From the NCBI RefSeq assembly GCF_022568815.1, contig NZ_JAKZHX010000001.1, forward strand, positions 806,001 through 870,000: a DNA stretch of 64,000 nucleotides, read 5' to 3'. The translations under genes were made by a program, and so were the position numbers. The notes beneath the pieces were generated by a model. It worked only from the letters and a program-made list of their open reading frames with translations. It did not search any database and was not told the DNA's origin. The DNA comes from Undibacterium paludis. Its GTDB lineage: Bacteria; Pseudomonadota; Gammaproteobacteria; Burkholderiales; Burkholderiaceae_D. Below, piece by piece: positions 1 through 9,086 of this stretch. Position 1 is the stretch's first letter. Each line of letters begins with the position of its first letter.

Positions 1-597
1 GCAACACCGCAACAGGTAATAGCCCTGGATGAAGTTGTCACTCGCCTGGAAAAAGAATATGGCATAGAGCCAGGTTCTACTGAACTGGTGCCGAATATAG
101 AAACGACACTGGGATTGATCAATACCATGGCAATTGCCAAAGCCAGTCCACGTGTAACAGCCGTGCTGGTTGCCACCGAAGATATGGTGGCTGATATAGG
201 CTCTCAGCGTACTCGCGCCGGCAGGGAGCTTGATTATGTACGTTCGCGTTTCATCGTCGAATGTGCAGCCGTAGGTGTGTCGGCAATTGACTGTCCCTAT
301 AGCTATGTTGACAATGAAGGTGCGGAACTCGATATGCAGATCACCCGCAATCTGGGCTACAAAGCCAAGGCCATTGTCAATGCACAGTTCGTTGATGTAG
401 TTAACCGCACGCTGACGCCTACCCACGCAGAAGTCGTGCTGGCAAACAAGATCGTCAAGACCTTTGATGAAGCCCGTGTGGCGGCCGGTGAAAGAAGGAT
501 CCCTGGCGCCATCGTTGATGGCTTCCTGGTTGAAGTCCCAGATTACCTGGCGGCTCGACGCCTGCTTGCCAGGGCAAGCCAGTTCGGTATTTCATGA
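1..597 (+). CDS. CitE/HpcH-type CoA-ester lyase (aldolase family), 5' end missing
   Basis: The reading frame is open from base 1, so the gene starts upstream; 198 residues are visible. They match the C-terminal two thirds of the HpcH/HpaI aldolase/citrate lyase beta-subunit family, TIM-barrel enzymes that make or break C-C bonds in CoA thioesters such as citryl-, malyl- or citramalyl-CoA. Visible family signs are VPNIETTLG, where the Glu matches a Mg2+ ligand, ATEDMVADIG, which matches the second metal-binding acidic loop, the IDCPYSYVDNEG block, and the LGYKAKAIVNAQFVDVVN block (usually IHP-Q). The substrate cannot be told from the sequence. The gene ends 26 bases before the next gene on the same strand, so the two may be cotranscribed. 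Confidence 0.8.
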   Translation, partial: ATPQQVIALDEVVTRLEKEYGIEPGSTELVPNIETTLGLINTMAIAKASPRVTAVLVATEDMVADIGSQRTRAGRELDYVRSRFIVECAAVGVSAIDCPYSYVDNEGAELDMQITRNLGYKAKAIVNAQFVDVVNRTLTPTHAEVVLANKIVKTFDEARVAAGERRIPGAIVDGFLVEVPDYLAARRLLARASQFGIS

Positions 598-623
598 TAC
601 AAATTTAATGCAAGGTAATTACC

Positions 624-1277
624 ATGGAAAATGTGCATCAAACCCTGAAATCAATCAAGACACTGACAGGAAAACTGAGCAATTTCAATACAGAAAATGC
701 ACCTGCCACGCCACATTCCCTATTTTTGGACTGGATGCAAGCAGCCATCAATGAACAGGTTGCTGAGCCGAATGTCATGACACTGTCGACCGTTGACAGT
801 GATGGCCTGCCTGATGCCCGTTCTGTCGTCGTGTTGAACGTCAACGAGCAAGGCTGGCATTTTGCTGCGAATTCAGACAGCCCCAAAGGCCGTCAAATGG
901 CCAGACTCCCTCATGCAGCGATGACCTGTTATTGGCCTGCAACAGGGCAACAAATCCGCTTGCGTGGCAAGATAGGCAAACTTGATCATGCTGCTGGCGC
1001 CAGTGACTTCATGACACGCCCTGAAAAGTCCAGGGCTTCCATACTGGCTGCAAAACAAAGCCAGGTCATGGAAAATCCGGGCGATCTCGATGCAGCTATC
1101 GCCCATCAGCTTGCTCGCATGGCAAACGAGCCTGATCTTGTTTCGCCGAGCTGGTCTATCTATACATTGTCGCCGGATGTTGTCGAATTCTGGCAATCCA
1201 GTGAGCAACGCCGCTTCACACGTTTGCGCTATCAGAAAATTGGCGTCACATGGCAACAGAACATTTTGTGGCCATAA
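624..1277 (+). CDS. Pyridoxamine 5'-phosphate oxidase-fold flavoprotein (PdxH-like)
   Basis: The 217-residue product has the length and layout of PdxH, the FMN enzyme that oxidises pyridoxine/pyridoxamine phosphate to pyridoxal phosphate. Visible family segments are the N-terminal strand VMTLSTVDSDGLPDARSVVV, the FAANSDSPKGRQM block (PdxH has a TN-x-S-x-K motif), the IRLRGK strand, the PEKSRASILAAKQS helix and the C-terminal dimerisation region EFWQSSEQRR with a final W-x5-WP. The end differs from the strict PdxH terminus (R-L-x-P), so it may be a paralogue acting on another substrate. ATG follows AAGGTAAT. A strong terminator lies 44 bases downstream. Cytoplasmic. Confidence 0.75.
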   Translation: MENVHQTLKSIKTLTGKLSNFNTENAPATPHSLFLDWMQAAINEQVAEPNVMTLSTVDSDGLPDARSVVVLNVNEQGWHFAANSDSPKGRQMARLPHAAMTCYWPATGQQIRLRGKIGKLDHAAGASDFMTRPEKSRASILAAKQSQVMENPGDLDAAIAHQLARMANEPDLVSPSWSIYTLSPDVVEFWQSSEQRRFTRLRYQKIGVTWQQNILWP

Positions 1278-1320
1278 GATAGCCTGACATGGCTGTGAAC
1301 CAGCCTGACCATGAAATGAA

Positions 1321-1353
1321 ATGCCCGGCTCACAAGGCCGGGCATTTTTTTTC
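1321..1353 (+). terminator. Rho-independent terminator after the PdxH-like gene
   Basis: A perfect 9-bp stem (bases 1321-1329 with 1337-1345, ATGCCCGGC/GCCGGGCAT) with a 7-base loop is followed by a run of T on the plus strand. It closes the 1-1277 transcription unit. Confidence 0.85.
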
Positions 1354-1528
1354 TTGTCGCACCTGTCTGCACTTCAAGACTTCAAGCTGCGGTTATTTGC
1401 GATTTTCCGCCACGGCCGGGAAGAGCAGGACTAGCGAACCGCAATATTCAAAACAGTGTGCCTGCGCCTGCTTCAATATTACCGTCCACCAGTCCTGAGA
1501 CACTGCTATCCGGGACCAAACCGGCGGA

Positions 1529-2740
1529 TCAAGCCGGGAACAATTTTTCAGAGCCTGCCAGGGAGGATTGAATGGATGCCGTACTTTGCGCACGCATCTT
1601 TTCTTCATAGCCTGCAATTGCTTCCAGCATGGACAATTTTCCAGACTGTACATCTGCCAGCTTGTCCGCCAGAACCGCTGCGTCATACAAGGTTGTATTT
1701 CCACCCAGACCGCCAATCAGGCTCATCAGGTGGACCGCATCACCAAGCGCGGTAACCCTGCTGCTGGCCCAGGGTTCTTGCGGTCTGGCGCTGCGCATTG
1801 GCGCAATCGCGAGGGCATTCATGTCAACGTTTGAGAAGAGAGCCTTGAGAGCAGGATTCCAGTTCTCTACCACATTGGCAACATGACGGCTAATGTCTTC
1901 GACACTCATCGTGATATTTTCGCTATCACCCAGACCAAAAGTCTTGCGCTTGCCCAATACAGCCCAGTAAATGTAGTCGTCAACAGGATTGACCACATAG
2001 TCCAGATCAAGCGCTGCCGCCAATACCGCAGGCGACTCCTTGAAATGGACATTTTCAGCTACTGCAACCAGATCATCATCCATGATCACTGATGTACCGC
2101 TTTGCAGTATTTTCGCAATAGACTCTTTGACTCGACCAACAGGATAGGTTTTCCCATATATACAAACGATCCCTGTATCATAAGTCTGCAATTGTGGGAA
2201 TTTCTGTTTGCGAACAGCGGAATTTGCGCCATCAGCTGCAATCAAGACGTCCGAAACCACAGTGCTGCCGTCAGAGAAATGGGCAATTACCTTGCCATCA
2301 TCCCTTTCTTCATACTGAACAAAAACTTTATCGAAATGGACGTGACGCTTGAGACCGCACAGCAAAACTTCCCTCATGGTGAGGCGGTTCGCGGCCAGAT
2401 CTTCTTTTATCTGCTGATCTCTTTCTTCTGCGGGAGGTGTCCAGGATGCTATCCATTCGTCGACCGTGCTTTCCAGTTTTGAATTCAGGCGATGCATGCC
2501 CTGAAACTGTTCACCGCAGGTACTTTCAAACAGTTTGTAATGGTTTTCGGACAGACATTGCGCCAGCGCTTCTTGCCCGGTATGGTCTATCCTCAAGCGG
2601 AAACTCTGGCTTTTTGTGTACGATGTCGCATCTTTTTCATACACATCAAAACGCACACCTCTTTTTTTCAAGCCCTGTGCCAGACTGAGTCCCCCCAGCC
2701 CGGCCCCGATGATTACCACATGGATGTCTGTCAAATTCAT
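1529..2740 (-). CDS. FAD-dependent monooxygenase (PHBH/TetX-like family)
   Basis: The 403-residue product is a class A flavoprotein monooxygenase. The N-terminal Rossmann motif is VVIIGAGLGGLSLAQGL followed by the acidic strand end DVYEKD. The second FAD motif is TALGDAVHLMSLIGGLGGN near residue 320, in the form found in TetX-like and salicylate-hydroxylase-like enzymes. Such enzymes hydroxylate aromatic or polyketide-like substrates, and some inactivate antibiotics. I chose the ATG at 2740 because GAGGGA sits 7 bases upstream; an in-frame TTG at 2755 has no such site. It lies 91 bases downstream of, and on the same strand as, the tripartite RND efflux operon, so a shared role against toxic aromatics is plausible but inferred. 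Confidence 0.85.
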   Translation of the reverse strand: MNLTDIHVVIIGAGLGGLSLAQGLKKRGVRFDVYEKDATSYTKSQSFRLRIDHTGQEALAQCLSENHYKLFESTCGEQFQGMHRLNSKLESTVDEWIASWTPPAEERDQQIKEDLAANRLTMREVLLCGLKRHVHFDKVFVQYEERDDGKVIAHFSDGSTVVSDVLIAADGANSAVRKQKFPQLQTYDTGIVCIYGKTYPVGRVKESIAKILQSGTSVIMDDDLVAVAENVHFKESPAVLAAALDLDYVVNPVDDYIYWAVLGKRKTFGLGDSENITMSVEDISRHVANVVENWNPALKALFSNVDMNALAIAPMRSARPQEPWASSRVTALGDAVHLMSLIGGLGGNTTLYDAAVLADKLADVQSGKLSMLEAIAGYEEKMRAQSTASIQSSLAGSEKLFPA

Positions 2741-2831
2741 TATTCCCTCTATCAAGTTTGGCTATGTCTATATTGACGCTATTATTGGTTTACTACATGG
2801 CTACTTCTTCAAGATTGCTACTACATGATTG

Positions 2832-4271
2832 CTACCGCACTGCGACTACATTTGCTTGCTCCCAGGTACCGCCAACTGCCTTGTACAGGTTGATTGATGC
2901 AGCCAGGTAAGCACGTTTGGTTGCTATCAGGCTGGCCTGGGTCTGCAACAAGTCACGCTGTGCATTCAATACTTCCAGGTAGCTGCTATATCCATTCGAA
3001 TAACGAACCTCTGCCAGGCGCAGACTGTCTTTCAATGCCAGCAGACGACGTTCGCTTGAAGCAGCTACGTCCTGCTCTGCCGACAGATTGACGAGCACAT
3101 CGTGTACATCCCGAAATGCTCCTTGCACACTTTGCACATAAAGCGCGACAGCCTGTCTTTCTTTTGCCTTCGCACCGGCGACCACGGCATCGATGGCACC
3201 GCCGCGAAAAATGGGTTGCGTCAGATTCCCGGCCAGGCTCCAGAACAGGGAAGCAGGCTTGAATAAATCCTGCAATACACTGGATTCATAGCCAAGGCCG
3301 CTGGTCAGTTTTACCTGAGGGAAGTACAGGCTCCTTGCCTGGTTCAGGTCAGCATGCGCGGCAATCAGGGCTTGCTCGGAGGCGATGATGTCAGGGCGGC
3401 GATTCAGCAGGTCAGATGGCAAGTCACCTGGCAACACCGTACGCTGATAAATTTCGTCAATTTTCTTGCCACGCAAGATAACCGGTCTGGCTATTGCCTC
3501 TGGAGAACGGCCCAATAAAATGGCCAACGCTGACTCTGAAATTGCCTGTGCTTGCCGGGCCTGGCTGAGTATGGCTTCGGCAGCGGACACCTCGGAATCA
3601 GCCACATGCAAATCCAGTTCACCGATGGAGCCAGCTGAAAAACGCTTGCGCTGCAAACGCAGATTTTCCTGTCTGGTTGCCAGCGCCGCTTTGGCCAGTT
3701 CAACCTGATCATCATTGGCCAGCATGGTGAAATACGCCTGTACAACACTGGCGTATAAGGTGTTCATTACGATATTCTTGCCAGCTTCCTGTGCCAGCAG
3801 TCTGGCTCTTGCCGCCTGGTTTGCATAGGCCAGCTTTCCCCAAAAATCGATTTCATAGGAAGCGCTCAATCCAAACTGTATATCTGTACCAAACTGGTTT
3901 GCACCGGAACTGCTTTTGCCGTTATTGCGGCTGGCGCGTGATCTGGTTGTCCCGGCAACGGCATCAACCGCCGGAAAGCTTGCAGCACGCGCGGCCACCT
4001 CATTGGCCCGGGCTTCTTCAACACGCCCCGCTGCAACCGCCAGGTCCTGATTGTTGGCATAGGCTTCTCTGAGCAGTGACTCAAGCACAGGTTCATCATA
4101 AGACAGCCACCAGTGCTGCCAGTCCACCGGACCGACCTTTCCTTGTGTCGAAAATCCCTTTGGCGTATCCAGAGCAGGAGCCTGATAAGGTGTACCAACT
4201 GAAGCACAGGCAGACAGCATGAGGCTGGCGACCAGGGTACACAATACGCTGTTATTCTTCATGGCAGGCAT
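2832..4271 (-). CDS. RND efflux outer-membrane factor, NodT/OprM family lipoprotein
   Basis: The 479-residue product is the outer-membrane channel of a tripartite efflux pump. It has a lipoprotein signal ending in the lipobox LSAC (Cys near residue 22), then two repeated OEP domains of long coiled-coil helices. Family blocks include QHWWLSYDEPVLESLLREAY, LLNRRPDI and NAQRDLLQTQASL. It should form a trimeric tunnel bound to the pump and adaptor encoded upstream. The start at 4271 has AAGGA 7 bases upstream, and only 3 bases separate it from the pump stop codon, so it is the last gene of a three-gene minus-strand operon. Confidence 0.93.
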   Translation of the reverse strand: MPAMKNNSVLCTLVASLMLSACASVGTPYQAPALDTPKGFSTQGKVGPVDWQHWWLSYDEPVLESLLREAYANNQDLAVAAGRVEEARANEVAARAASFPAVDAVAGTTRSRASRNNGKSSSGANQFGTDIQFGLSASYEIDFWGKLAYANQAARARLLAQEAGKNIVMNTLYASVVQAYFTMLANDDQVELAKAALATRQENLRLQRKRFSAGSIGELDLHVADSEVSAAEAILSQARQAQAISESALAILLGRSPEAIARPVILRGKKIDEIYQRTVLPGDLPSDLLNRRPDIIASEQALIAAHADLNQARSLYFPQVKLTSGLGYESSVLQDLFKPASLFWSLAGNLTQPIFRGGAIDAVVAGAKAKERQAVALYVQSVQGAFRDVHDVLVNLSAEQDVAASSERRLLALKDSLRLAEVRYSNGYSSYLEVLNAQRDLLQTQASLIATKRAYLAASINLYKAVGGTWEQANVVAVR

Positions 4272-4274
4272 GGG

Positions 4275-7200
4275 CTATTCCTTTACGGTCAAAGATTGGG
4301 GATAGGGCAGCACAGGGCCTGCATCGCTCGCTGTCGCCACGGATCGCGAGCCTGCTTTCAAACGCCACTCCTGAATCAGTTTGAAGAACAAAGGTACGAA
4401 GAAGATCGCCAGGAAAGTGGCCGCCAGCATGCCCCCGAGCACACCAGTACCAAGGGACTGACGTGCTGCCGCACCGGCTCCATGTGAAAAAGCAAGTGGT
4501 GTCACACCAAGAATGAACGCCATGGATGTCATCAGGATAGGGCGGAAACGCAGGCGCGCGGCCTCCAGTGCTGCAGCAACAGGGGTATACCCTTCATGAA
4601 CCTTGATCACGGCAAATTCCACAATCAGGATGGCGTTCTTTGCAGAAAGTCCCAGCAAGGTGACCAGACCGATCTGGAAGTAGACGTCATTATTGAAACT
4701 GCGGAAATACACTGCCAGCAAGGCGCCAAATATCCCGAACGGCATGACCAGCAGCACCGACAAAGGTAACGACCATTTCTCATACTGGGCAGCAAGGATC
4801 ATGAAAATCATCAGCACGCCAGCCCCCAGAGCCAGGCTGCCGGCATTGGCGCTACGCTTTTCCTGGAAGGATGCCCCACCCCAGTCATAGCTGGTATCCG
4901 CCGGCAGGATTTTTGCGGCTACACGTTCCATGGCAGCGAGAGCCTGACCTGAGCTGTAACCTGGCTTGGCGGCTCCCAATATCTTGATCGCCGGCAGTGC
5001 ATTGAAATGCAGGACAGAATCAGGACCAGCTTCATAGCTGATGCGCGTAAAGGCACGCACCGGTATCATCATCCCCTTCACTGAGCGCACATACATGCTG
5101 CCTATATCTTCCGGCCTGGCGCGATATTGCCCTTCTGCCTGCAGCAAGACATTGTAGGTACGGCCATTTTTATTGAAGTCGTTGACGTAATAGCTACCCA
5201 GCGTGGCCGCCAGCGTGTTGTAGACTTCCGACAGCGTGATGCCCATCGCCCTGGCCTTGTCGTTATCGACATCGACAAATATCTGTGGCGACCTGGCCTG
5301 GAACAGGCTTTTGACACCAGCCAGTTCAGGCTGCTTATTGGCCTCTGCCAGAAAAGCCGGCAATACTTCTGCCAGACGCCTGACCCCGCCCTCGCCACGG
5401 TTTTGCATATAAAATTCAAAACCACCGATCTGGCCCAGTCCCTGAATTGCCGGCGGGTTGAAGAACAGCGGCATGCCTTCCTTGACAGGCTTGGTCTTCT
5501 TCAGGTTTTCCAATACCAGCTGCTGTGCGGACTGGTCACGCTTGTCCCAGGGTTTGAGCGGTACGAACATGGTAGCTGCCGAAGACTTGATGGCACCACC
5601 GCCAAGAAAATCCAGGCCAACCATGGTCAGTGTCGTGTCTACATTTTTATTGGCGGTGACTATGCCCTCAACCTGTTTCATCATCGCGTTGGTGCGTTCA
5701 AGCGAAGCACCTTCCGGCAACATCGCAGCACTGATGAAGAAACCCTGGTCTTCATCAGGAACCAGTCCTCTGGGTACGGCATTCCACAGATAAACAGTCA
5801 CGCCAACCATGCTGGCAAACAATACCAGTCCCAGTGCCGAACGCTTGATCAGAAAATTGACACCTCTGGTATAACGTGTCGTGAATCGCGCAAATGCTGC
5901 GTTGAACCAGATAAAGAAACGATGCGGCTGCTGGGCGGAAGGTTTGAGCAGGATGGCGCACAGCGCCGGTGTCAGTGTCAGTGCAACAAAGCCGGACAGT
6001 ATCACCGCGATAGAAATCGTCACCGAGAACTGGCGATACAGTTCCCCGGCCAGGCCACCAAGAAAGGCCACCGGTGCAAACGCCGCAACCAGCACCAGCA
6101 CGATGGCCACCACTGGCCCGGTCACCTCATGCATGGCTTCCAGCGCCGCATCTTTAGGTGACATACCATGTTCATTGATCAGCCTTTCGACATTTTCAAG
6201 GACAACGATGGCGTCATCAACAACAATGCCGATTGCCAGCACCATACCGAACAGGGTCAGGGTATTGATGCCATACCCGAGCAAATGCAGCGCAGCCAGT
6301 GTACCTATCAGAGAAACCGGCACCGCCAGTGTCGGGATGATGGTTGCACGCCAGCTCTGTAAAAACAGGTAGACGACTATAAAGACCAGCACCATCGCCT
6401 CACCCAGGGTCTTGATCACTTCTTTAATCGATTCAGTGACAAACGGGGTGGTGTCGTAAGGTGTGCTGTAGGTCATACCCTCAGGAAATTTAGCCTTCAG
6501 CTCCTGTAATGTTTTTTCTATGGCTTTGCGGGTTTCCAGTGCATTGGCGCCACTTTCCAGGAACATGCGTATGTTGGCAGAAGGGTGTCCGTTCACACGA
6601 CCATAGACATTGTAATCTTGCGATCCCAGCTCTACGCGTGCAATGTCCTTGATCCTGATACTGGCTCCTTCTTCCGAACTTTTGACGATGATATTGGAAA
6701 ACTGTTCCGGTTCCAGCATGCGGCCCTTGGCCGTGACTGTCATCGTCAATTCTTCGGTATTGTTGGGCGGCGCTCCCACTTTGCCCGCTGCATACAGCGA
6801 ACTCTGTTCATTGATGGCGTTGGAAATGTCGGCCACCGTCACACCCAGCTGTGCCATGCGGTCCGGTCGCAGCCAGATGCGCATCGCATAATCCCGCGCA
6901 CCGAGTACATGCACGTTGTTGGTTCCCGGCGTACGCTTCAGGGCGTCCAGCATATTACGGGTCACGTAGTTAGACAGATATAGCGCGTCATAGCGATCAT
7001 CGGGTGAATACACGGCAGCAACCACCAGGAAGTTCGACGAGCTTTTACTGACCACCACACCCTGACGCCGCACCTCGGGCGGCAGTTTGGCTTCTGCCTG
7101 ACGCACCCGGTTGTTCACATTGACGGCGGCAATATCAAGCGGTGTGCCGACTTCAAAGGTAACGTTGATGGAAACTCGCCCGTCTGAGGACGAAGTCGAA

Positions 7201-7439
7201 TCCATATACAGCATTTTTTCCACACCATTGATCTGGTCTTCAATGGGCGCGGCAACTGTGCGCTCAAGCACCTCTGCGGAGGCGCCAGGATAATTGGCGA
7301 CGACGTTGACCACCGGTGGAGAAACATCCGGATAGCGCGATATCGGCAGGGCCTTGAGCGCGAGCAGCCCTGCCAGCACGATCGCCAGCGACAGTACCGT
7401 CACGAAGATGGGACGGTCGATAAAAAATTTGGAGAACAT
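4275..7439 (-). CDS. RND multidrug efflux transporter, AcrB/MexB (HAE1) family
   Basis: At 1054 residues it has the full AcrB-type length. It begins with the classic MFSKFFIDRPIFVTVLSLAI and carries two halves of six membrane helices plus large periplasmic loops. The proton-relay acidic pair is in GIVVDDAIVVLEN in TM4 near residue 405, and the second-half GLSAKNAILIVEFA block matches the TM10 Lys relay region. It is an inner-membrane proton antiporter that takes drugs, dyes or solvents from the periplasm and inner leaflet into the outer-membrane channel. It is the middle gene of the adaptor-pump-channel operon. Substrates cannot be predicted. Confidence 0.96.
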   Translation of the reverse strand: MFSKFFIDRPIFVTVLSLAIVLAGLLALKALPISRYPDVSPPVVNVVANYPGASAEVLERTVAAPIEDQINGVEKMLYMDSTSSSDGRVSINVTFEVGTPLDIAAVNVNNRVRQAEAKLPPEVRRQGVVVSKSSSNFLVVAAVYSPDDRYDALYLSNYVTRNMLDALKRTPGTNNVHVLGARDYAMRIWLRPDRMAQLGVTVADISNAINEQSSLYAAGKVGAPPNNTEELTMTVTAKGRMLEPEQFSNIIVKSSEEGASIRIKDIARVELGSQDYNVYGRVNGHPSANIRMFLESGANALETRKAIEKTLQELKAKFPEGMTYSTPYDTTPFVTESIKEVIKTLGEAMVLVFIVVYLFLQSWRATIIPTLAVPVSLIGTLAALHLLGYGINTLTLFGMVLAIGIVVDDAIVVLENVERLINEHGMSPKDAALEAMHEVTGPVVAIVLVLVAAFAPVAFLGGLAGELYRQFSVTISIAVILSGFVALTLTPALCAILLKPSAQQPHRFFIWFNAAFARFTTRYTRGVNFLIKRSALGLVLFASMVGVTVYLWNAVPRGLVPDEDQGFFISAAMLPEGASLERTNAMMKQVEGIVTANKNVDTTLTMVGLDFLGGGAIKSSAATMFVPLKPWDKRDQSAQQLVLENLKKTKPVKEGMPLFFNPPAIQGLGQIGGFEFYMQNRGEGGVRRLAEVLPAFLAEANKQPELAGVKSLFQARSPQIFVDVDNDKARAMGITLSEVYNTLAATLGSYYVNDFNKNGRTYNVLLQAEGQYRARPEDIGSMYVRSVKGMMIPVRAFTRISYEAGPDSVLHFNALPAIKILGAAKPGYSSGQALAAMERVAAKILPADTSYDWGGASFQEKRSANAGSLALGAGVLMIFMILAAQYEKWSLPLSVLLVMPFGIFGALLAVYFRSFNNDVYFQIGLVTLLGLSAKNAILIVEFAVIKVHEGYTPVAAALEAARLRFRPILMTSMAFILGVTPLAFSHGAGAAARQSLGTGVLGGMLAATFLAIFFVPLFFKLIQEWRLKAGSRSVATASDAGPVLPYPQSLTVKE

Positions 7440-7490
7440 TGGATTATCCCGTTATGGAAGGATTGGCATGAATCTGGCAAGGACGGATCA

Positions 7491-8783
7491 TTAGCGAGCT
7501 GCCCCGGCTGCGGGCGCTGCCAATGACGGCGCTGATGAAGATGTCTTTGCTGTTGCTGTCGCCTCTACCGGATTGACCACCATGCCCGGCTTTGCCTTGA
7601 ACAGGCCGTCGACGACGATACGATCACCTTCCTGCAGACCCTTGGTGACTATCCATGTACCATTTTTCAGGCCATCCAGTTCCACCGGACGCGGCACCAG
7701 CTTGTTCTCCGGGCCGACCGCCAGCACCATCTTGCCTTTAGGCGCATCGAGCACGGCGCGCTGCGGAATGGCTATCGCATTATTGAGGCTGGCGCCACTG
7801 AGCAGGACCCTGACAAATTGTCCAGGGCGCAGATTACCGTCTGGATTGGGGATTTGTGCACGCGCATCAAAACCACCGGTAGCCGGATTGATGCGTTCGC
7901 TGGAAAAATTCATTTTTCCGCTGACCGGATAAATGCTGCCGTCCGCAAGTTTGATGCTGACGTTAAAGCCCAGGCTGCCATTGGCGGCCCGTTTTCCCTC
8001 AAGACTGAGTGCGCCACTGTGCAAGTCCTTGTTCAGTTTCAGGAAATCAGATTCCGGGACGCTGAACCTGATATACATGGGGTCGGTCTGTACTATCGTC
8101 GTCAACAGACTGTCTGTCTGGGTGACCAGGCTCCCATTTGATTTTGCGGCCACACCGGTGACACCGCCGATAGGGGCCAGTACCTTGGTGTAACCCAGGT
8201 TCAATCTTGCCTCATTCACCTGTGCACGTGACTGCTTGACGCCAGCCTCGGCCGTTTCCAGTGTGGATCTGGCATCATCAAACTCTTTTTGACTGATGGC
8301 TTTTTCCGCCGCCAGAGGAGTCAGCCGTTCCAGCTCACGTCTGGCCTGATGCAATTTCGCTTCAGCGACTGCGGCATTCGCTTCGACCGAAGCCAGTTGT
8401 GTCTGGTAAGCACCGGGGTCAATCTGAAACAATGCCTGCCCTGCCTTGACGTTCACACCTTCTTCATACAGGCGGTTCTGCAGAATGCCGGAAATGCGTG
8501 CCCGTACCTCAGTCTCACGTGAGCCGGCTGTCTGGCCCACATATTCAAATTCAGCCGGCAGGGTCTTTGCATGTATGGTCATGCTGCTTACCTCGGGCGC
8601 TGGCTCATGTTCTGCTGCTACAGCAGTCCCCTGATGCTTGCTGCATGCGGACATGCCCAGTACGGGCAGGCTCAACACCAGTAGGGTACGCACTATACGG
8701 GATAATTGCGGGAACAACTGCGCATGCTCAGTGTGCGATATGTGATATGCCCTGACGACAGGGCGTAATTGTATGGATTCCAT
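7491..8783 (-). CDS. RND efflux periplasmic adaptor (MexA/AcrA family)
   Basis: The 430-residue membrane-fusion protein links the pump and outer-membrane channel encoded just downstream. It has a hydrophobic N terminus with a lipobox-like LGMSAC, a lipoyl half (VRARISGILQNRLYEEGVNV), a helical hairpin with heptads (residues about 110-190), the second lipoyl half TKVLAPIGGVTGVAA, then beta-barrel and membrane-proximal domains, and an Ala/Ser-rich tail. The longest frame opens at 8996, but residues before MESIQLRP look non-coding, so I place the start at the ATG at 8783 with weak AGAAAG upstream. As first gene of the operon its promoter should lie in 8784-9086. Confidence 0.9.
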   Translation of the reverse strand: MESIQLRPVVRAYHISHTEHAQLFPQLSRIVRTLLVLSLPVLGMSACSKHQGTAVAAEHEPAPEVSSMTIHAKTLPAEFEYVGQTAGSRETEVRARISGILQNRLYEEGVNVKAGQALFQIDPGAYQTQLASVEANAAVAEAKLHQARRELERLTPLAAEKAISQKEFDDARSTLETAEAGVKQSRAQVNEARLNLGYTKVLAPIGGVTGVAAKSNGSLVTQTDSLLTTIVQTDPMYIRFSVPESDFLKLNKDLHSGALSLEGKRAANGSLGFNVSIKLADGSIYPVSGKMNFSSERINPATGGFDARAQIPNPDGNLRPGQFVRVLLSGASLNNAIAIPQRAVLDAPKGKMVLAVGPENKLVPRPVELDGLKNGTWIVTKGLQEGDRIVVDGLFKAKPGMVVNPVEATATAKTSSSAPSLAAPAAGAAR

Positions 8784-9086
8784 GATGCATTTTCTTTCTA
8801 ACAAAAACAGTTCGTCAGCACTGGTCATGACAGACGCAGAGTGCTCTGGAATGGAAATTTTTTTAGCTGATGGCTCGAGGGTACATGTCGTCCTCCCTTG
8901 CTTTTTCCACGGTTCTTGATTTGCAGCGAAGATAAGCAAATCAGAAAGACGTGCGACAGCCTCCAGGCAAGGATGGTGTGGACAAGAGACATCCATCCCT
9001 GTCGGGCTGAGCAGCCCTCATCTCGCCGGCAGACGCCGGCATCTGATCAGGCTGCTTATTTTTATTTATTATTTTTATGGACCTGC
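8784..9086. other. Intergenic region upstream of the RND operon, with nested hairpins
   Basis: This 303-base gap lies between the adaptor start and the MFS exporter stop, both on the minus strand. It should hold the promoter of the efflux operon; I see no confident -35/-10 pair. Nested inverted repeats pair 9010-9016 with 9050-9056 (AGCAGCC/GGCTGCT) and 9025-9030 with 9035-9040 (GCCGGC), next to a T-rich tract at 9057-9078. The T-rich side faces the exporter, so for minus-strand transcription this is a hairpin without a following U run. Confidence 0.5.

Noticed and set aside
5127-6161. A 344-codon open frame on the plus strand inside the RND pump gene
   Set aside because: It is antisense to a full-length AcrB-type gene, is rich in Gln/His/Arg as shadow frames usually are, and has no family resemblance.
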